Positions 38,301 to 51,019 are shown, counted from the stretch's first letter. The stretch: 64,000 nt of DNA from Todiramphus chloris collaris (GCA_025345505.1 JANVCC010000018.1:58614542-58678541); one strand, 5' to 3'. Notes: generated from the sequence alone by a model not told the origin. Numbers and translations are program-made.

Positions 38301-41300
38301 TTTTAAAGATCAGTCTAGAAACCTGAATAAATGAGCACCCTGAAGCACCTACCTATTCCTATTGACTTTACCATTACTTCTAAAAGTACCTTTTTCCCAT
38401 GAAGGAGGTAGGCTGTGTGAGCATTAATGAAAATAGCATAAGAAGATGCAGGTACATGATATTATTCTCCTGTTTTCATATAAAATGTGGAAGTCCATCC
38501 ATTTCAAGAACTGACACATGGTCTCACCACTTAAAGCACATTACTTCTATGCTTGATGTCACACAATGACAGCATCTGGCCCAATGGTTTTGATTATAAG
38601 GCAAAGAGATTTCTCTCCTTCACAGCACACAGAGAACCAAAGAGGAACTGAACTGACTGCCCTTGAGTTTTCACAACAATAATCGCTTCAGAAAGTTTTG
38701 ACCAGATTTTTTCAAAGCAATCGGACGTGATTGTGCTTCTAACCTCACCTCCAAATGAGCTCACCTCAGGAAACTATGAACAAGTGAACAATAGAAGTTG
38801 AAATTCATATGACTACCTGATAAAGTAATGCATGATTGCCATGAAAAAACAGCCAGTCTGAGCATTCATTTGATGCAATTTAGATATACTGTGAAAGCCT
38901 TTGTTAAAGTCTCCTTTTTCTACCTAAAAGTGTATAGCTGAGAAAGACTTAAACAAGTAGCTTCAAGCATGACATTACAGTTTGCTCCAGCTATACTTAC
39001 TACATGCAGAGGTTCTTGAATTTTTTAAAATATGCACATACAGTTTCTGGTATGGATTGCAGCATCATGCTTGATATTGAAAAGTTTCTCCAAACAGATA
39101 CTTGTTTGATAAAATGCATTTAAAAAGGATAATTAACGTTAAAATATTCTTAGGACTATTTGCCCAGTTTTCAATGTTCTTCTCCTTAGGCAGTAGAGTA
39201 TAATTTACCTCTTCACTATAAAGGCAATATAGCATTTCTTTGTATAACAGTACTTTTCAGTTTTTCAGGAGTAAAACTCCTGTCATACTGAAAGAATTAT
39301 TCAGCATAATTGAAACACAGCCATAATCTCATCTATTTTTTATTGCTTATAATTGATTTAGAAAAAAATAATTGAACAGCTTCTGGGTAACTAGTTAGAA
39401 AAGTGTCACAACATCTAATTAATAGATGGGTATCTGGAAAAAGTCCTGGAATCATCAGCCTTTGGTGCCTGGTCAGCTCTAAGTGCATGTAGGAAGCTTT
39501 AGTAGTGATACTGCATAATTGCACCTGGAAAAAGGCCAAGCATGTATATTTACATATGGGAAACAGCACAGCAAATTGAAGCTGTGCTCTGAGCCTACTG
39601 GGAATATCCCCAGCCTGATGAGCATGTCTACCATGCTCCACTCAGGTCTCAGGAGCAAGAGGATAAACGCAGCAGAATTTTTGCCTGTTCTCTGTCAGGA
39701 AAAAAAAAAAACCAATGTAGAGGTGTGGCATTTCCACTTTCTTGTATAAGGATTCAAAAATTTTGACTTCATATAATGAAAATCCCTGTAGAGATGTACT
39801 ATTCACCTTTGCCTACCATTCCCTCAGTCTCTCTTTAAAAACTGTCTGAGAAGAAAGAAAAAGACCAAAAGACTTTGCCTTTTGCTTCAAGATGACAATA
39901 GAAATTATGGGAAGCTTTTGAATTTCAGTCACTTTGGCATTAATCTGGAAAAACTTCACAGACTAATGTAATTACAGTGGATTTATATCAGCATAATTGA
40001 GTGGAATCTATTCTTGTGCATTATAATGTAGGCTGAATTTTTTTTTCACTAAGTCATAAATTAAAGCTCATCCAAGTCACACTCTAAGAGAATACTGAGT
40101 ATTTTTGCTTCCTAAAAAGAATTAATGGCAGGTAAACTTGCATACACCGCACATTAGTAACAGTAAAAATTCATTGAAGAAAGTCATTCAATGTCTCTTA
40201 GGCAAATATTTGGAACCAGCTGCTAAATCCAATACTGAGTGAAACATGCCCAAGTACAGTCTGGGTGAAAATATTAGGCTATATTGAACAGAATCATTAG
40301 ACTATCCATCATTATGCCCACAGATGGATTTATTACATTTTGCATATGCTTGTTACATAGCATTTAGCTGGAAGCTTTATTTGGGCAGTGCTGAGAATGA
40401 ACTCCATATTGCAATAGCCACTTAACCCTCACTGTATCATGCAGAAGTAAGACAAGGGCAGAGTGGGAAGAAGAGAAAGAAATGAAATTACTTCTGCATG
40501 AAGGAGTGCCAAATGTTAAAACCACAGCTGTTTGAACTTCACCTGTTCTATTCTAAGGACATATTAAATACCCTGACTGAATCCTTCCCTGCCTTGCATG
40601 TGTAAATTATTGAGTGAACCTTCAATTATTAAAGATCAGCACCTAGTAAGAGCTTAAGACAAAAGACTATAGGCATATAAGGCACATATACAGGGAAACA
40701 TAAGAAATACACAGGCACACAGAAATCACTACTTTCTCTGAAATATATGGTGTACATTGGGTATTGGTCAATTACTGTGCATGTTCAAATAATTTTATTA
40801 CAAGACTCTACATCCTTAAGGATAAGCACAAGAAAGATCTGACTGCTTAGGCTTTGGATTTTCTCTGAAGATTTTTTTATTGAAATTATATCTAACTGAA
40901 ACCATCAATATGTTATAAAATATTCATCTCTCAGTGGGTTGTCGCTTAGGTAGCCTGTTATTTACACAACTGAATGAAATCTTCAGTAAGAACACTTCAG
41001 TATGTGCCAATGCAGAGGATCAGATCCTCAAACATACTCTTGCTCAATTCCATAAAATCAGCATTTAAAGATAGGAAGTGACAAGGTATAAGAACCATTT
41101 CATGTCTACTGATCTCAGACACGTGGACAAGTCACACCTTGCTGAAAATGTATCTGCCAAAGATTTTTTTTTTCACTGACTAAATCAAGGCATTAGTCAG
41201 TCTGTGCTGTCCAAGAATACTTTGGAATAGTTGGAAAACAAAATCTCCACATGAAAACTCAGACTGAGAATTGTTAGCCTTTGGATAATTTTCAGCTTCT

Positions 41301-42624
41301 GTTTCCTCCAACACAAATTAAAAATACAATGCAGTTTTCCCATCCATTCCAGTTAGTAGCATGAATAATAGAAACAGTCTTGGTTCAACCTGTGACACAT
41401 CAGCAGATATTCCCAAGAACACAGAGGAGCAGAAGAGGCAGCATTATCTATCTCAAATTAGGGAAAATTCTGTGTTTTGCATACTTTGCAACTATATAGT
41501 TTTGTACAAACATGTTATAGCACACTTTACTCCATCTAGAATTATATCTCAGCCCCCTGCACCTGAACTTACAGAAGTGCTGTACAGTACAAACTGTAGG
41601 GTGAATTAATTGCACTGAACACTTGAATAGGCAACCAGTCATCTGGCAAATTCCAGTCACAGAAATGGATGCATGAAGTCCTAAGGAAACTACTTAAGCC
41701 CTCCCTGAAGCAAAACACTAAACTAAGGCTATTTCACACTACCCATAGGCCCTCACTTCACAGGTGCAGAGACTCTGTGTGCCAATGTCATCCAAAGACT
41801 GTGAAGTCACTTATGCAAGGAGCAGGTTTGATAGTGGATTGCAGTTCCTGGGAACCCATGCAAAACCTGTAGCATATAGAAACTTTAGGCAGTCTTTATC
41901 TATTCCTACTAAGATATAACACATCCCTTCCTGAAAAATAAAATGAAAGTGGAAAAATAAACAAACGAGATTGCAAGACATTAAAAAGATATTTTGAGTG
42001 CTCTGTTGAACAAAGCAGCTTCCAAATGGCTTCTGTGGGAGGTGAACCTTCCTGAAGGTTGCCTCTTACAAATGTACATTGAAAGACTCTGAAACCAGTA
42101 AGGATGTGACCAGAGGTCCCTTCCACGCATGCATGCAAACACACATGTACACAGAGCGAACATTTCAAAACATCATGTAGATGTTAGTGGTGAAGATAAA
42201 TCATGCTACCACAGTTGGTTCTGCATTGAGGATTCCTGTCTGAAACATATACAGGAATAATCTGCATGCCCAAAAATCCTTGACAAACATGTTTATTAAA
42301 TAACTTGTTTCCTGAAAATCATTTCTTACACAGTGGTGCAGTGACTGTAGTGTTTTATACATAATGATTAGAAGAAAATAAATATATATTCATATGTATA
42401 TTATCTTTTTGCCACTTACTAGAAGTACATTAAAAAAAATTGATTTCTATCTGATGACATATATTTCAGATGTAGATGCTGGTGCCCATGTATCTGTTCT
42501 AAGCTCTTCACTAGTGCTCATTTCTGCAGCTCATATCTCAAGTTCATCTGTTGTGAATCAGTGATTTAATTTTTGAAAATACTTCTCTCTATAACTGGAT
42601 ACTGATGATCCTGTTTGATGATCC
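35331..42624. other. Unique AT-rich non-coding sequence, about 7.3 kb
   Basis: No transposon end, RNA or gene was recognised. Open frames do not exceed 102 codons, and about 36.7-39.3 kb has none of 60 codons or more. A short AAC-rich patch lies at about 38054-38076. Confidence 0.55.
36189..36220 (+). repeat. 16-bp tandem duplication
   Basis: AGTTTACACAAGAAGC is followed directly by AGTTTACATAAGAAGC (one mismatch). A decayed partial unit, AGAAAACAAGCAGTT, follows. Confidence 0.85.
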
Positions 42625-43095
42625 TGGGATCTGCTTGAAAGAGTCCAATGCAGAGCCAGAAAGATAATTAAGGGAGTGGAGCATCTCCCTTATGAGGAAG
42701 GGCTGAGGGAACTGGGTCTCTAGCTTGGAGAAGAAGAGACTGAGGGGTGACATCATTAATGTTTATAAATATGTAAAGGGCAAGTGTCAGGAGAATGGAG
42801 CCAGGGTCTTCTCTGTTATATCCAATGACAGGACAAAGGGCAATGGGTGCAAGTTGGAGTGTAAGAGGTTTTGCAGAAACATAAGGAAAAACTTTTTCAC
42901 TGTGAGGGTGACAGAACACTGGAACAGACTGCCCAAGGGGGTTGTGGAGTCTCCTTCTCTGGAGACATTCGAAATCCACCTGGTCATGTTCCTATGTGAC
43001 CTGCTCTAGGTGGTCCTGATCTGGCAGGGGGATTGGACTAGATCTTTTGATGTCCCTTCCAAACCTTAACATTCTGTGATTCTGTGATTCTGTAA
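42625..43095 (+). mobile_element. CR1 LINE retrotransposon, 5'-truncated, plus strand
   Basis: The end of CR1 ORF2 is followed by a 3' tail that contains GATCTTTTGATGTCCCTTCC and finishes ATTCTGTGATTCTGTGATTC at about 43071-43093. About 470 bp remain. The tail type (GTCCCTTCC followed by ATTCTGTG octamers) is like the copies at 4509 and 45853 and unlike those at 48424 and 63253. The element is 5'-truncated and cannot move by itself. Confidence 0.95.
42640..43009 (+). pseudogene. CR1 ORF2 C-terminal remnant
   Basis: The plus-strand frame from 42725 to 43009 encodes the ORF2 C-terminal region: [19 protein letters not shown], then [32 protein letters not shown] and [14 protein letters not shown]. 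Sequence before 42725 continues the homology, but a TAG at about 42720-42722 interrupts it in the same frame. No catalytic domain is included. Confidence 0.92.
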
Positions 43096-45170
43096 TCAGT
43101 GTCCAAATATTACAGACAAAGGACAAATTCTATGAGCCTTTCTAAATGTTATGATTTGTTGAGAGATTTCACTCCTGTGCAGGAGCTATAGCAGCAGGCT
43201 GGCTAGTAGCGTTTTTAATCTTATATATACTGATACAGTTCAGGAATCATCTTGGATTAAGAAAAAGCACACCAACTGTTTTTGCACATGCAGCCTCCTC
43301 AAGACTAATCCAGCTGTTTCTCTGCTTTACTCTAGTAGTTTTGCACCTTTTTCCAGGTCCTTCCCTTGGGTAAATCCAGCTTAGCCATGCAGCTAACACA
43401 TCGTCTAGGGAAGCTATTCCCAATAGCACACAAAAACCTGTATACTTTATTTCTTGATTTATCAGAGTCACAGTAATCCCAAGTGAAATTACATGTCAAT
43501 GATCCTTTTGCAAATTTGAGCTATAAATGATATTGATTCAGATCATGGAGGTAGATCATGGCTAAAGCAATAGAAAATAACACTTTTCTTGTTTTATATT
43601 GCATCATATTAAAAGGAAATGTTCGTCTCACTAGTTTTGGTGTCTCATGCTTTCTCATAATATTACTCTCTTCTTTTTCGTCCCTTCCTGCTTTTCACTA
43701 TAACCACTATAGCCTTCTTTATGTTCCTTTCCCCTATGGATTTTCCTCAGAAATACAGTTTTTCTACCTCTCTTTTCTTTACTTATGTAAAACACTTATT
43801 TTCACTTTAAACATCATGTCTGTTCCCCTGATATAAGCCCTTGTCACTCAGCGGTTATAACACAACTGAACACAAAGCTTCACCTCCACAAACAAACCTG
43901 GGCTCTGCTGAAGTCTACATGGAGACATTTCTGACCCTACATCCACCTTTCTGAATTTCTGAGATCTGCTATCCCCCCTTACTTTGATTAAGCAAAACTC
44001 AGACTGGGACAGATGACTACTGGCTTAAAAGGGTTTAGTAGAGACATCTGTTTTCAGAGACGGTAGTTTCCATTACTTACTTCATCTATATAGACAGAAC
44101 TGGTGTCTTCTTTAGCTACAAGTATCTCATGATGCTCAACATCAGTAGTTGTTGGTGGGGCTGTTGCCGACCCCTCATCAATGTCAGGGAATTTTGCTTG
44201 TTCTTATTCTTTATTTATATGACATTTCATTCTGTGCCAAATCTACAAAATACTGGATAAATATACAGATGACAAAGATTTGCACCAGTGTTAAAAAGAA
44301 ATGCTAGATAAAATATTTAAATACCTGGAAGAAAATTTCTACAGCCTTTTTCATGATCCTATTAAATAGTTCCAATAACAAATCAGATTAGAATGTGAGG
44401 CATTTGCATTCACCTTGAGCTTCATCTGATTAGGTAACATAAATGTTTTAACTACAGTAGTGATGAATCACTAAGCAATATAGCTGTGTTCATTCAAAAA
44501 CTATCTGTAAATGCACATGCTTCTGACTCGTCTTCTGGACAGTATTTCAGAGCTACGCTATTGTTGCAACCTAATTTTGATAGCACTCCTGGGAGCTACA
44601 GGAAATGTTTAACAGGTAAATTTCACTCTGTAGAATCTGTGATGTGATTTCAGAGCCCAGGGTTAACACTTTTGAGAAATCCGCAAGACACACTAGGTCT
44701 GACCTCAGGCAATTGAAGGAATCAGGAATTGAAGTTGCCTGTAATATGGCAAAGTAAACAGCTCACCTTGCGTGGTCCTGCCTGTCTTAGGTACAAACTG
44801 ATCAGCTCATTGGTACCAAGATCCTTGAGTTGCTTAAAATGCCATTTCTAAGGTTCTGGTAATTTCCAAACCAAGTTCTTGTTATAAATAATTTTGGTGT
44901 AAATGATCTATGTGAAATTGCATCTAACACATGCCCACTGCATAACAGTTCCAACCCCAGGCAATGACATTGCAAGGAACAGCTATTGTAATTTGTTTAA
45001 GAAAATATGTCATCAGACAAATGAACCACTAGTGCTAACAAGACTTCTGCTAATTATATTCTGTTTTGTCTGCAACTTATAGTGTCTCTACTGCAAATGG
45101 AAGTTTGTTTAACAGCCAGACCTGCAGTAAACATCACCATACTTGGTACCAAGTGTCCTGTCTTTGCTGC
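43096..45170. other. Unique AT-rich non-coding sequence
   Basis: No repeat or gene was recognised. The longest open frame is 92 codons (43558-43836, plus), T-rich and hydrophobic with no recognisable domain. Confidence 0.55.
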
Positions 45171-45852
45171 TGTCCTGGTTTGAGTGAGAACAGAACTAAT
45201 TCTGTTCAGTAATTTTACTTTTCAGCTCGGTCTCTTCTAAGTAACTGCACTGTCTGAACTTAAGGGTAGATTTTCACAGACAGTGTCTGCTTCTAGCAGT
45301 GATAACACTCAATGTTTAGAGTAGCTACCAAGGATTGGTGTGCAGAGCAAGGCCACTGCTGGATCTTCTGTACCATGTTGGGGGGTGCAGAAAGTGAAAG
45401 ATTGCACCGGTGGGGAGCAGCGGACAGGACAGGTGACCCCAACACTGACCAACAAGGGATTGCAGCCCATATACGTCATATTCAGTATAAAGCTGAGGGG
45501 TCAGGAGGGTCAAGCTCTTCTTCATCCAAGAAGGACTCCATCCATTCTGCCTTTGATCCCGATCCAGGTGTTCCTGAATCCAGTTCCAGAATCTAGCTCC
45601 TGAATCTGTTTCCCATCTGCTGCTGCGTCCAGTCTGGGAATTCCCCAGTGTCTGCTCAACAGTATCAGTAGTGTCACTGACATACTTGCCATCAAGGAGG
45701 TTGGGTTCTATACTGAGTTTGTATATATTCATATAACTTCCTTTTTTTTTCTTTTTAATTACAGCTGTTCTAGCTTTATTTTCTAATTGATAAGTCTCCC
45801 TTTTTCCCTTTTTATTCTCCTTTGGGGAGGAAGAGCAGTTAACAGAGAGAGC
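45171..45852 (+). mobile_element. ERVL-like LTR, copy 2, end interrupted by CR1
   Basis: It begins TGTCCTGGTTTGAGTGAGAA and follows copy 1 (24562-25298) in the same order. Shared landmarks include GCTACCAAGGATTGGTGTGC, CTGGATCTTCTGTACCATGT, ACGTCAT (45473), TATAAAG (45486) and the late block CTTTGGGGAGG then GTTAACAGAGAG. The match stops at 45852, where a CR1 3' end starts. Copy 1 continues about 16 more bases to its terminal CA, so this copy was broken by the CR1 or lost its last bases. The polyadenylation signal of copy 1 (ATTAAA) is decayed here to AATTAC. No retroviral genes adjoin it. Confidence 0.85.
45473..45492 (+). promoter_or_regulatory. LTR core promoter: CRE-like ACGTCAT plus TATAAAG
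   Basis: Same motif pair and spacing as in the LTR at 24562. It is intact in this copy, so the promoter motif has survived although the LTR end has not. Confidence 0.7.
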
Positions 45853-45953
45853 ATAGAATCACAGAATTGTCAGGGTTGGAAGGGACCTTATAGATCATCT
45901 AGTTTCAACCCCCCTGCATATGGCAGGGCCACCATCCCCTAGATCAGGTTGCA
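45853..45953 (-). mobile_element. CR1 LINE 3' end fragment, minus strand, abutting the LTR
   Basis: CATAGAATCACAGAATTGTC is followed by GGTTGGAAGGGACCTTATAG, CAACCCCCCTG and AGATCAGGTTGC: the reverse complement of a CR1 3' end about 100 bp long. It starts exactly where the LTR match ends. About 17 bases after its truncated end (45954-45970) faintly resemble the missing end of the LTR. Confidence 0.9.
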
Positions 45954-46644
45954 TCTATTGTAAGTCTAGTGGACTGCCCTGATCCTAAACCTTGACAGCT
46001 GCAAAAGGACCTTTGTAACTCCTGAGTATTCCAACACCTTATTGAGCAACAATTGTTTGTTTTGTTTTTTTTTAATATAAAGGCATTTTTTGCAGTCATT
46101 TGAAGCCTTGAGTTGGAGCAGTCCATACAGATGGTTTATACATAAAATGATTTCTGTTCGCAATCTATTATCAGCAAACACTCACTTCCTTAACTTTACC
46201 CAATTAGCCCAATTATGTTACTGGATTTGATCTTGAATACAAGTGTAGCGTATCCTGAATATTTTCTTTTCATTATTCCATTTTGGTTCCATGGAACAAA
46301 TCAAAGCCATTGAATTAGTTTAATTTGTAGCCATTCATAAAAGTACGGGCACATTATGAATCTGAGTTTACAGGCTATTTTTGGCGTGTGTGTATCCTAT
46401 CAGCCATTACAGAGACTAAGACTATTTTAAGAAGATTGAACAAAGTTACTGTTGTCTTTTGGGAACAATGTTTGTACTTTGAATTTCTTCTAGATTGAAG
46501 TCAGATTTTTTTTGCAATTTTTTTTAATGCAGAATAAATTAAAATCAAACATAAGTAACTATATTACCACTTCAATATATTTTAGATATAAAATATCACA
46601 TGAGTTCCTACCTTCTTGCTGTAACTGTTTACTTAACTTTTTAT

Positions 46645-46708
46645 ATTCACCTTGTTAAGACAGAATTTAGTAACAAAGTGCATGCACTTTAGTACTAACA
46701 AGGTGAAT
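46645..46708. repeat. 64-bp inverted repeat with a perfect inner palindrome
   Basis: ATTCACCTTGTTA (46645-46657) is the exact reverse complement of TAACAAGGTGAAT (46696-46708). Between them lies a perfect 16-bp palindrome, AAAGTGCATGCACTTT (46675-46690). The left side carries about 12 extra bases between the two stems. A transcript could fold into a two-step hairpin. It may be a palindromic remnant of a small DNA element or a non-coding RNA hairpin; no flanking duplication was identified. Confidence 0.8.
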
Positions 46709-47183
46709 TTTGAAAAATGGATTTTTCATGAACACTGCTTTCTTCCTACTCCAAGTCATGGAGCTAACATGAGAGGTGGCTTTAACAAGGATATCTAATA
46801 TAGCAAAATATCTGCTGACTTAGGTATAGTGGCCATCACTAGCAGTGGACAACAACTTTTTGGGGGGAAATATGGGAAGAGATTCTTCCTGTACCATACA
46901 GCGCTGAAAATAGACATATTGGTACACACTGATGTTGCCAAGAGAACTGCAAGATACCACAAATGGCTTGTCTATCTCCTTTTCTTCTTGGACTAGAATA
47001 GGACAGATTGGCCAAAAAGATTACCCCACAAAAAACGTGGCATCCTGGGACCATTTGACTTCAAAAGCAACACAATCTCTGCAGTCACCATTAGCAACAT
47101 AAGACTAGTTAGGTTGAAGAGCATCCTTCAGAGACAACCTCTGAAAAATGTGAATCGTTTCTGACACGCTGATATTCTTCATA

Positions 47184-47209
47184 GATTATAAAATTTGGTT
47201 TTTATAATC
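47184..47209. repeat. Small AT-rich hairpin
   Basis: GATTATAAAA and TTTTATAATC form a perfect 10-bp stem around a 6-base loop. In AT-rich DNA this may be chance. Confidence 0.6.
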
Positions 47210-48423
47210 CTGGCCGAGTGTTTTGAACACAGTCTTTGTCTTCTAGTGTTCCTCACAGACAGCTACTTTCAGTCTTCACCCCTTGTCAGGAACTAATTGT
47301 GGCAATGGGCTTGACAACCAAGGCAGACCAAGGGACTTTCTATGAGAGTCTTCTGCCTCTCAGAGCTTAATCCTCATTTTCCTGCCTGAGAGGCTGAAAG
47401 TTTTGTCTCTGCTGTCTCTGACACAGTGTTGAAGGACGAGGCTGTACTATTTCTCAGAAATATCCTGCAACCTAATTTTGGTGCAATAAAGGCAACAGTA
47501 TCAGCATGATGCTCTACCTACATATCTTCTAACCTAGACAGATTGATGTGTTAACGTTGCTATACTGCTTTTGGTGCCAAAAGTAGCTTGGATATACTTC
47601 CAAGGCACTGCATTATGTTGTACAGATGTGTCCAAAGACAAAACCCTAAAAAATATATGAGAAAAACTTACGAGAGATGAAGGAGCATTTTGCTTCCAAA
47701 TTACATGATCAATATCACTCAATAGAACAAGGAACAAGAAACATAGTATTTCATTGTCAAACCTACCACATTTTTCAGACAGATAAATGACTGTGTCAGT
47801 CAATAGAGCTGCAAAGAGAGGCATTTTGGGAGAAAACATTTCGAAATGGTTGAATCAGGTTGAGGAGAAGATATGACCTTCAAGAAAAGGTTTTTAGAAA
47901 TGGATTTTAATATTTACAAGAAAACCAATTAAACTTTTCCTTTATTATATAAGTTCTACAGACTTCTAAAAAAAACCAAATAGAAGTTTACACTTCAAGA
48001 ATTGCAATTGAAAGTTCATCCTTACACCTAAAACTAGCAGCAGAATGTGACAATTGGGATTTCTCAAAAAAGTAACTAAAGTGTTTTTCATCTGATCTCT
48101 ATTTTTCGCTCTAAGAAAGAGTAGAAAGAAAATCGGTCTTCAAACGGAACAACTTTTTATTGAGAAATAAGCAGTGGATAGAAAATGCATTTTACTTCCC
48201 AAAATCCTGTGTTACAGTGAAAGACCGTTCAAACTGAGTTTTATAATATTACAATCTGTCAAAGAACTCAGGGCCCAATGATGCAAATTCTTACAAATTC
48301 TAGCAATCCTGTTTGCTTTCTCAATTGAATACAGGGGATTTTACTTGTAGATTGAGAAGACTTTTAATTCCTGTAAATGCCATAAATAAACTCCTGTACT
48401 TTTACTAGCATTACGCAGGGCAC

Positions 48424-48906
48424 AATTCACACCTTGAATACTGTGTTCAGCTTCAGTTTCACTACGAGAAGGACACTGAGGTGCTGGAGCGTGTCCAATG
48501 AGCAGGGAAGCTGTTGAAGGGTCTAGGGAACAGGTCTTAATGAAGAGTGGCTAAGGGAACTGGGGTTGTTTAGCCTGGAGAAAAGGAGGCTGTGAGGGGA
48601 GACCTTCTTGCTCTGTACTTGAAAGGAGGTTGTACTGAGGTGGGGGGGTTGGTCTGTTCTCCCAAGTAAGAAGAGATAGGACAAGAGGAAATGACCTCAA
48701 GTTGTGCCAGGGGAGATTGAGGTTGGATATTAGGAAAAAATTCTTCCCTGAAAGGATTGTCAAGCAGTAGAACAGGCTGCCCAGGGAAATGTCACCATTC
48801 CTGAGGGTATTGAAAAGACATGTAGATCTGATGCTTAGGGAAATGGTTTAGTGGTGACCTCGTAGTACAGGGTTAACAGGATTCTGATATTCTGTGACTC
48901 TGTGAT
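48424..48906 (+). mobile_element. CR1 LINE retrotransposon fragment, plus strand, with internal 3' deletion
   Basis: The ORF2 end region is recognisable at the DNA level: AATACTGTGTTCAGCTTCAG, GAGGTGCTGGAGCGTGTCCA, GGAACTGGGGTTGTTTAGCC, CAAGAGGAAATGACCTCAAG, TTGGATATTAGGAAAAAATT and AACAGGCTGCCCAGGGAA. Stop codons interrupt every frame. Near the end, AGGGTTAACAGG jumps almost directly to ATTCTGTGACTCTGTGATTA. The block GACTTGATAATCTTAAAGGT with the following CTTTTCCAACC, present in the related copy at 63253, is missing. Same subfamily as 63253-63479. Confidence 0.94.
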
Positions 48907-51019
48907 TACTCTTTCCTTTCCTAACATGGTCAGGTGTGTGATTTAATAAAGGTCTGGAGAAAAACATTTTTCTTTCTGAAGATTTTACCACAGAAAATAG
49001 AAATATTACCTGATTTCATGTAGTACTTTAGCATTTTCCAGATATTAATTTTTACACAATAATTAGTCAGATTGTGGCAGGGTAATGTCTGGGTCAGAGC
49101 AGCTATTATGCGTTAAATTAGAGATTACTTGTATTCTTGGATAATACATTTTTTTTTTCCTCCTTTTTAAACATTATTTCAATCCATATGAAATCCATTT
49201 AAAACCTGCTTCAGAATCTGTTATTTCCATCAGCTCATCAGCTAGAGAACTTTATCATATATATTTCACAAAAGGATCAACTTTCCTCAGTGTCCCTTTC
49301 CTTTCCAAACTAATACTATAGAAAACTTATTATGGGACTTAAATCTCAATAAAACCTCAATACACCTCAGTAAAGACCAAGCCACATTACTTGCACTGTA
49401 GAATGCAACCTACTGTGGGCAATAGCAACACTCACCCTCATCATCCAGTGACTATATACAATAAAGGAACTCATTTCAGTTTTCAAACGTTCTTTGATTT
49501 ATTGACAATTTAATCCTAAATAAATTTTCTCATACTCTCTCCAGGCTACAGAGAGCTTTCCCCGCAATTATTTATTCTCTTACAATACGGCCACAGTTAT
49601 TTCTCATGGTCTGTTGTTTATACCTGTGATTCCTCATAATGGTTTCATGTCAATAGAAATGTTCCCTCTGGCAAAAATGGTGAGGAACTTAAAAATGGTT
49701 GTTCTTTGATCCATAATACCAGCAAGCAAAAAAGTCCTCATCAAATGCATCATTCACACTCTACATGCCAATATAAAAACTGAACAGAGGAATAGGATAG
49801 ATTTATAGCTATAAAGGAAAATATAATGAAAAATTTTCAACATAATCAACACAGATTACCAACCTGTAAGTAACAGAATTAACTATCTGAAGAGACCCTT
49901 CAATGCAAGCATTATAAGTAATTCCTGACGTTTATTTCAGGTATGAGTCTTAACAAGATAATGATCTGAAATAATTTCTACTTTCCTAAACCTTATACTG
50001 CTTACATTTTACCTATCTACACTTTTTTTCTCTAACTATTAGTGTGTTCTTATATCCCTGACTAATTGTGAATTTACAGGTGAAGTATATAAAATTAACT
50101 GCAAATTATGTGTCAAAAAACATCACACCTGGCATTCTATTATTCCTTTGATGATTTCAGGGCGTAAATGTTTTCTCTGTGGATCCATAAAATACTTTAA
50201 AATCAGTTTCTCTTCAATATTACTGTCTAATTTATCATTCTGAACACAGAAGTTATATCCATTAATCAGGACTTAGATTCATTTCACAGTAATAGCAAAG
50301 TGTCCATGCATATTCAGTCATCCAAATTATTCTGAGCATGAATGTTCCCTTTGACCACACTGGTTTTAGGACTAATGAAACTCAGTTCATAAGGTGTTCA
50401 TGATCTCTAGAAAATAATTCTAGGAGTGATGTAGGTCTAGTTTTGCTTTGAAGCAGCTGCCTAATAATTGCAGTTTCATAAAACAATGTGCATCTCATAC
50501 TATAAAGTATCATAAAGACTTACACAGCTACCATGCTGTGAGTGGTGAGACTACTGGTCCCCTGAGAAGCAGAAGTTATGAAGCCATGGGAGAAGAAAAA
50601 GACAAGAAAACAGGACTAGTGCTGAACAGAGAGAAGGTAAGCATGGGAACTTTAAAGTGTATTGCATAATATGATGCTCAGAAATGTTTTCACTGTGAAG
50701 AGGAAAGGAAAGAAGTTGCTGAGGGTGTCTGTTTAGGCAAAATGGATGGAGTGAAAGGAGGTGTGAAAAAGCCAAGTCAAAATGAGATATGAAGTAGGTT
50801 TTGAGAGGCTCAAAGAGGAATTTGGCACTCATCTGCTATTGTCCTTCAGTAGGACATAGTTGTCTTTTTTTTAACGCTCTCTTTTTTATTACACTAAAAA
50901 TATCCTCACCTTGTCTAAGGTTTCTGGATAAGTTACATACTTCCGTATGGGTTTCTGCATATATTGTCTTTTTCACTTGAGAAATGTCCATATAAAAAGT
51001 GAGCTTTGGCCACTTGTGT
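48907..51019. other. Unique AT-rich non-coding sequence
   Basis: No repeat or gene was recognised. About 49.0-50.4 kb has no open frame of 60 codons or more on either strand. Confidence 0.55.

Larger units (their letters stand above)
45971..48423. other. Unique AT-rich non-coding sequence
   Basis: No gene was recognised. The two inverted repeats at 46645-46708 and 47184-47209 are listed separately. Open frames do not exceed 101 codons. Confidence 0.55.

Noticed and set aside
45312..45732. Open frames of 87-135 codons on both strands
   Set aside because: They lie entirely within the ERVL-like LTR, which is not coding.
24562..45852. The two matching LTRs as the 5' and 3' ends of one provirus
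   Set aside because: They are about 20 kb apart, strongly diverged from each other, and no gag, pol or env sequence lies between them. Copy 1 has its own probable target duplication. They are separate solo LTRs.
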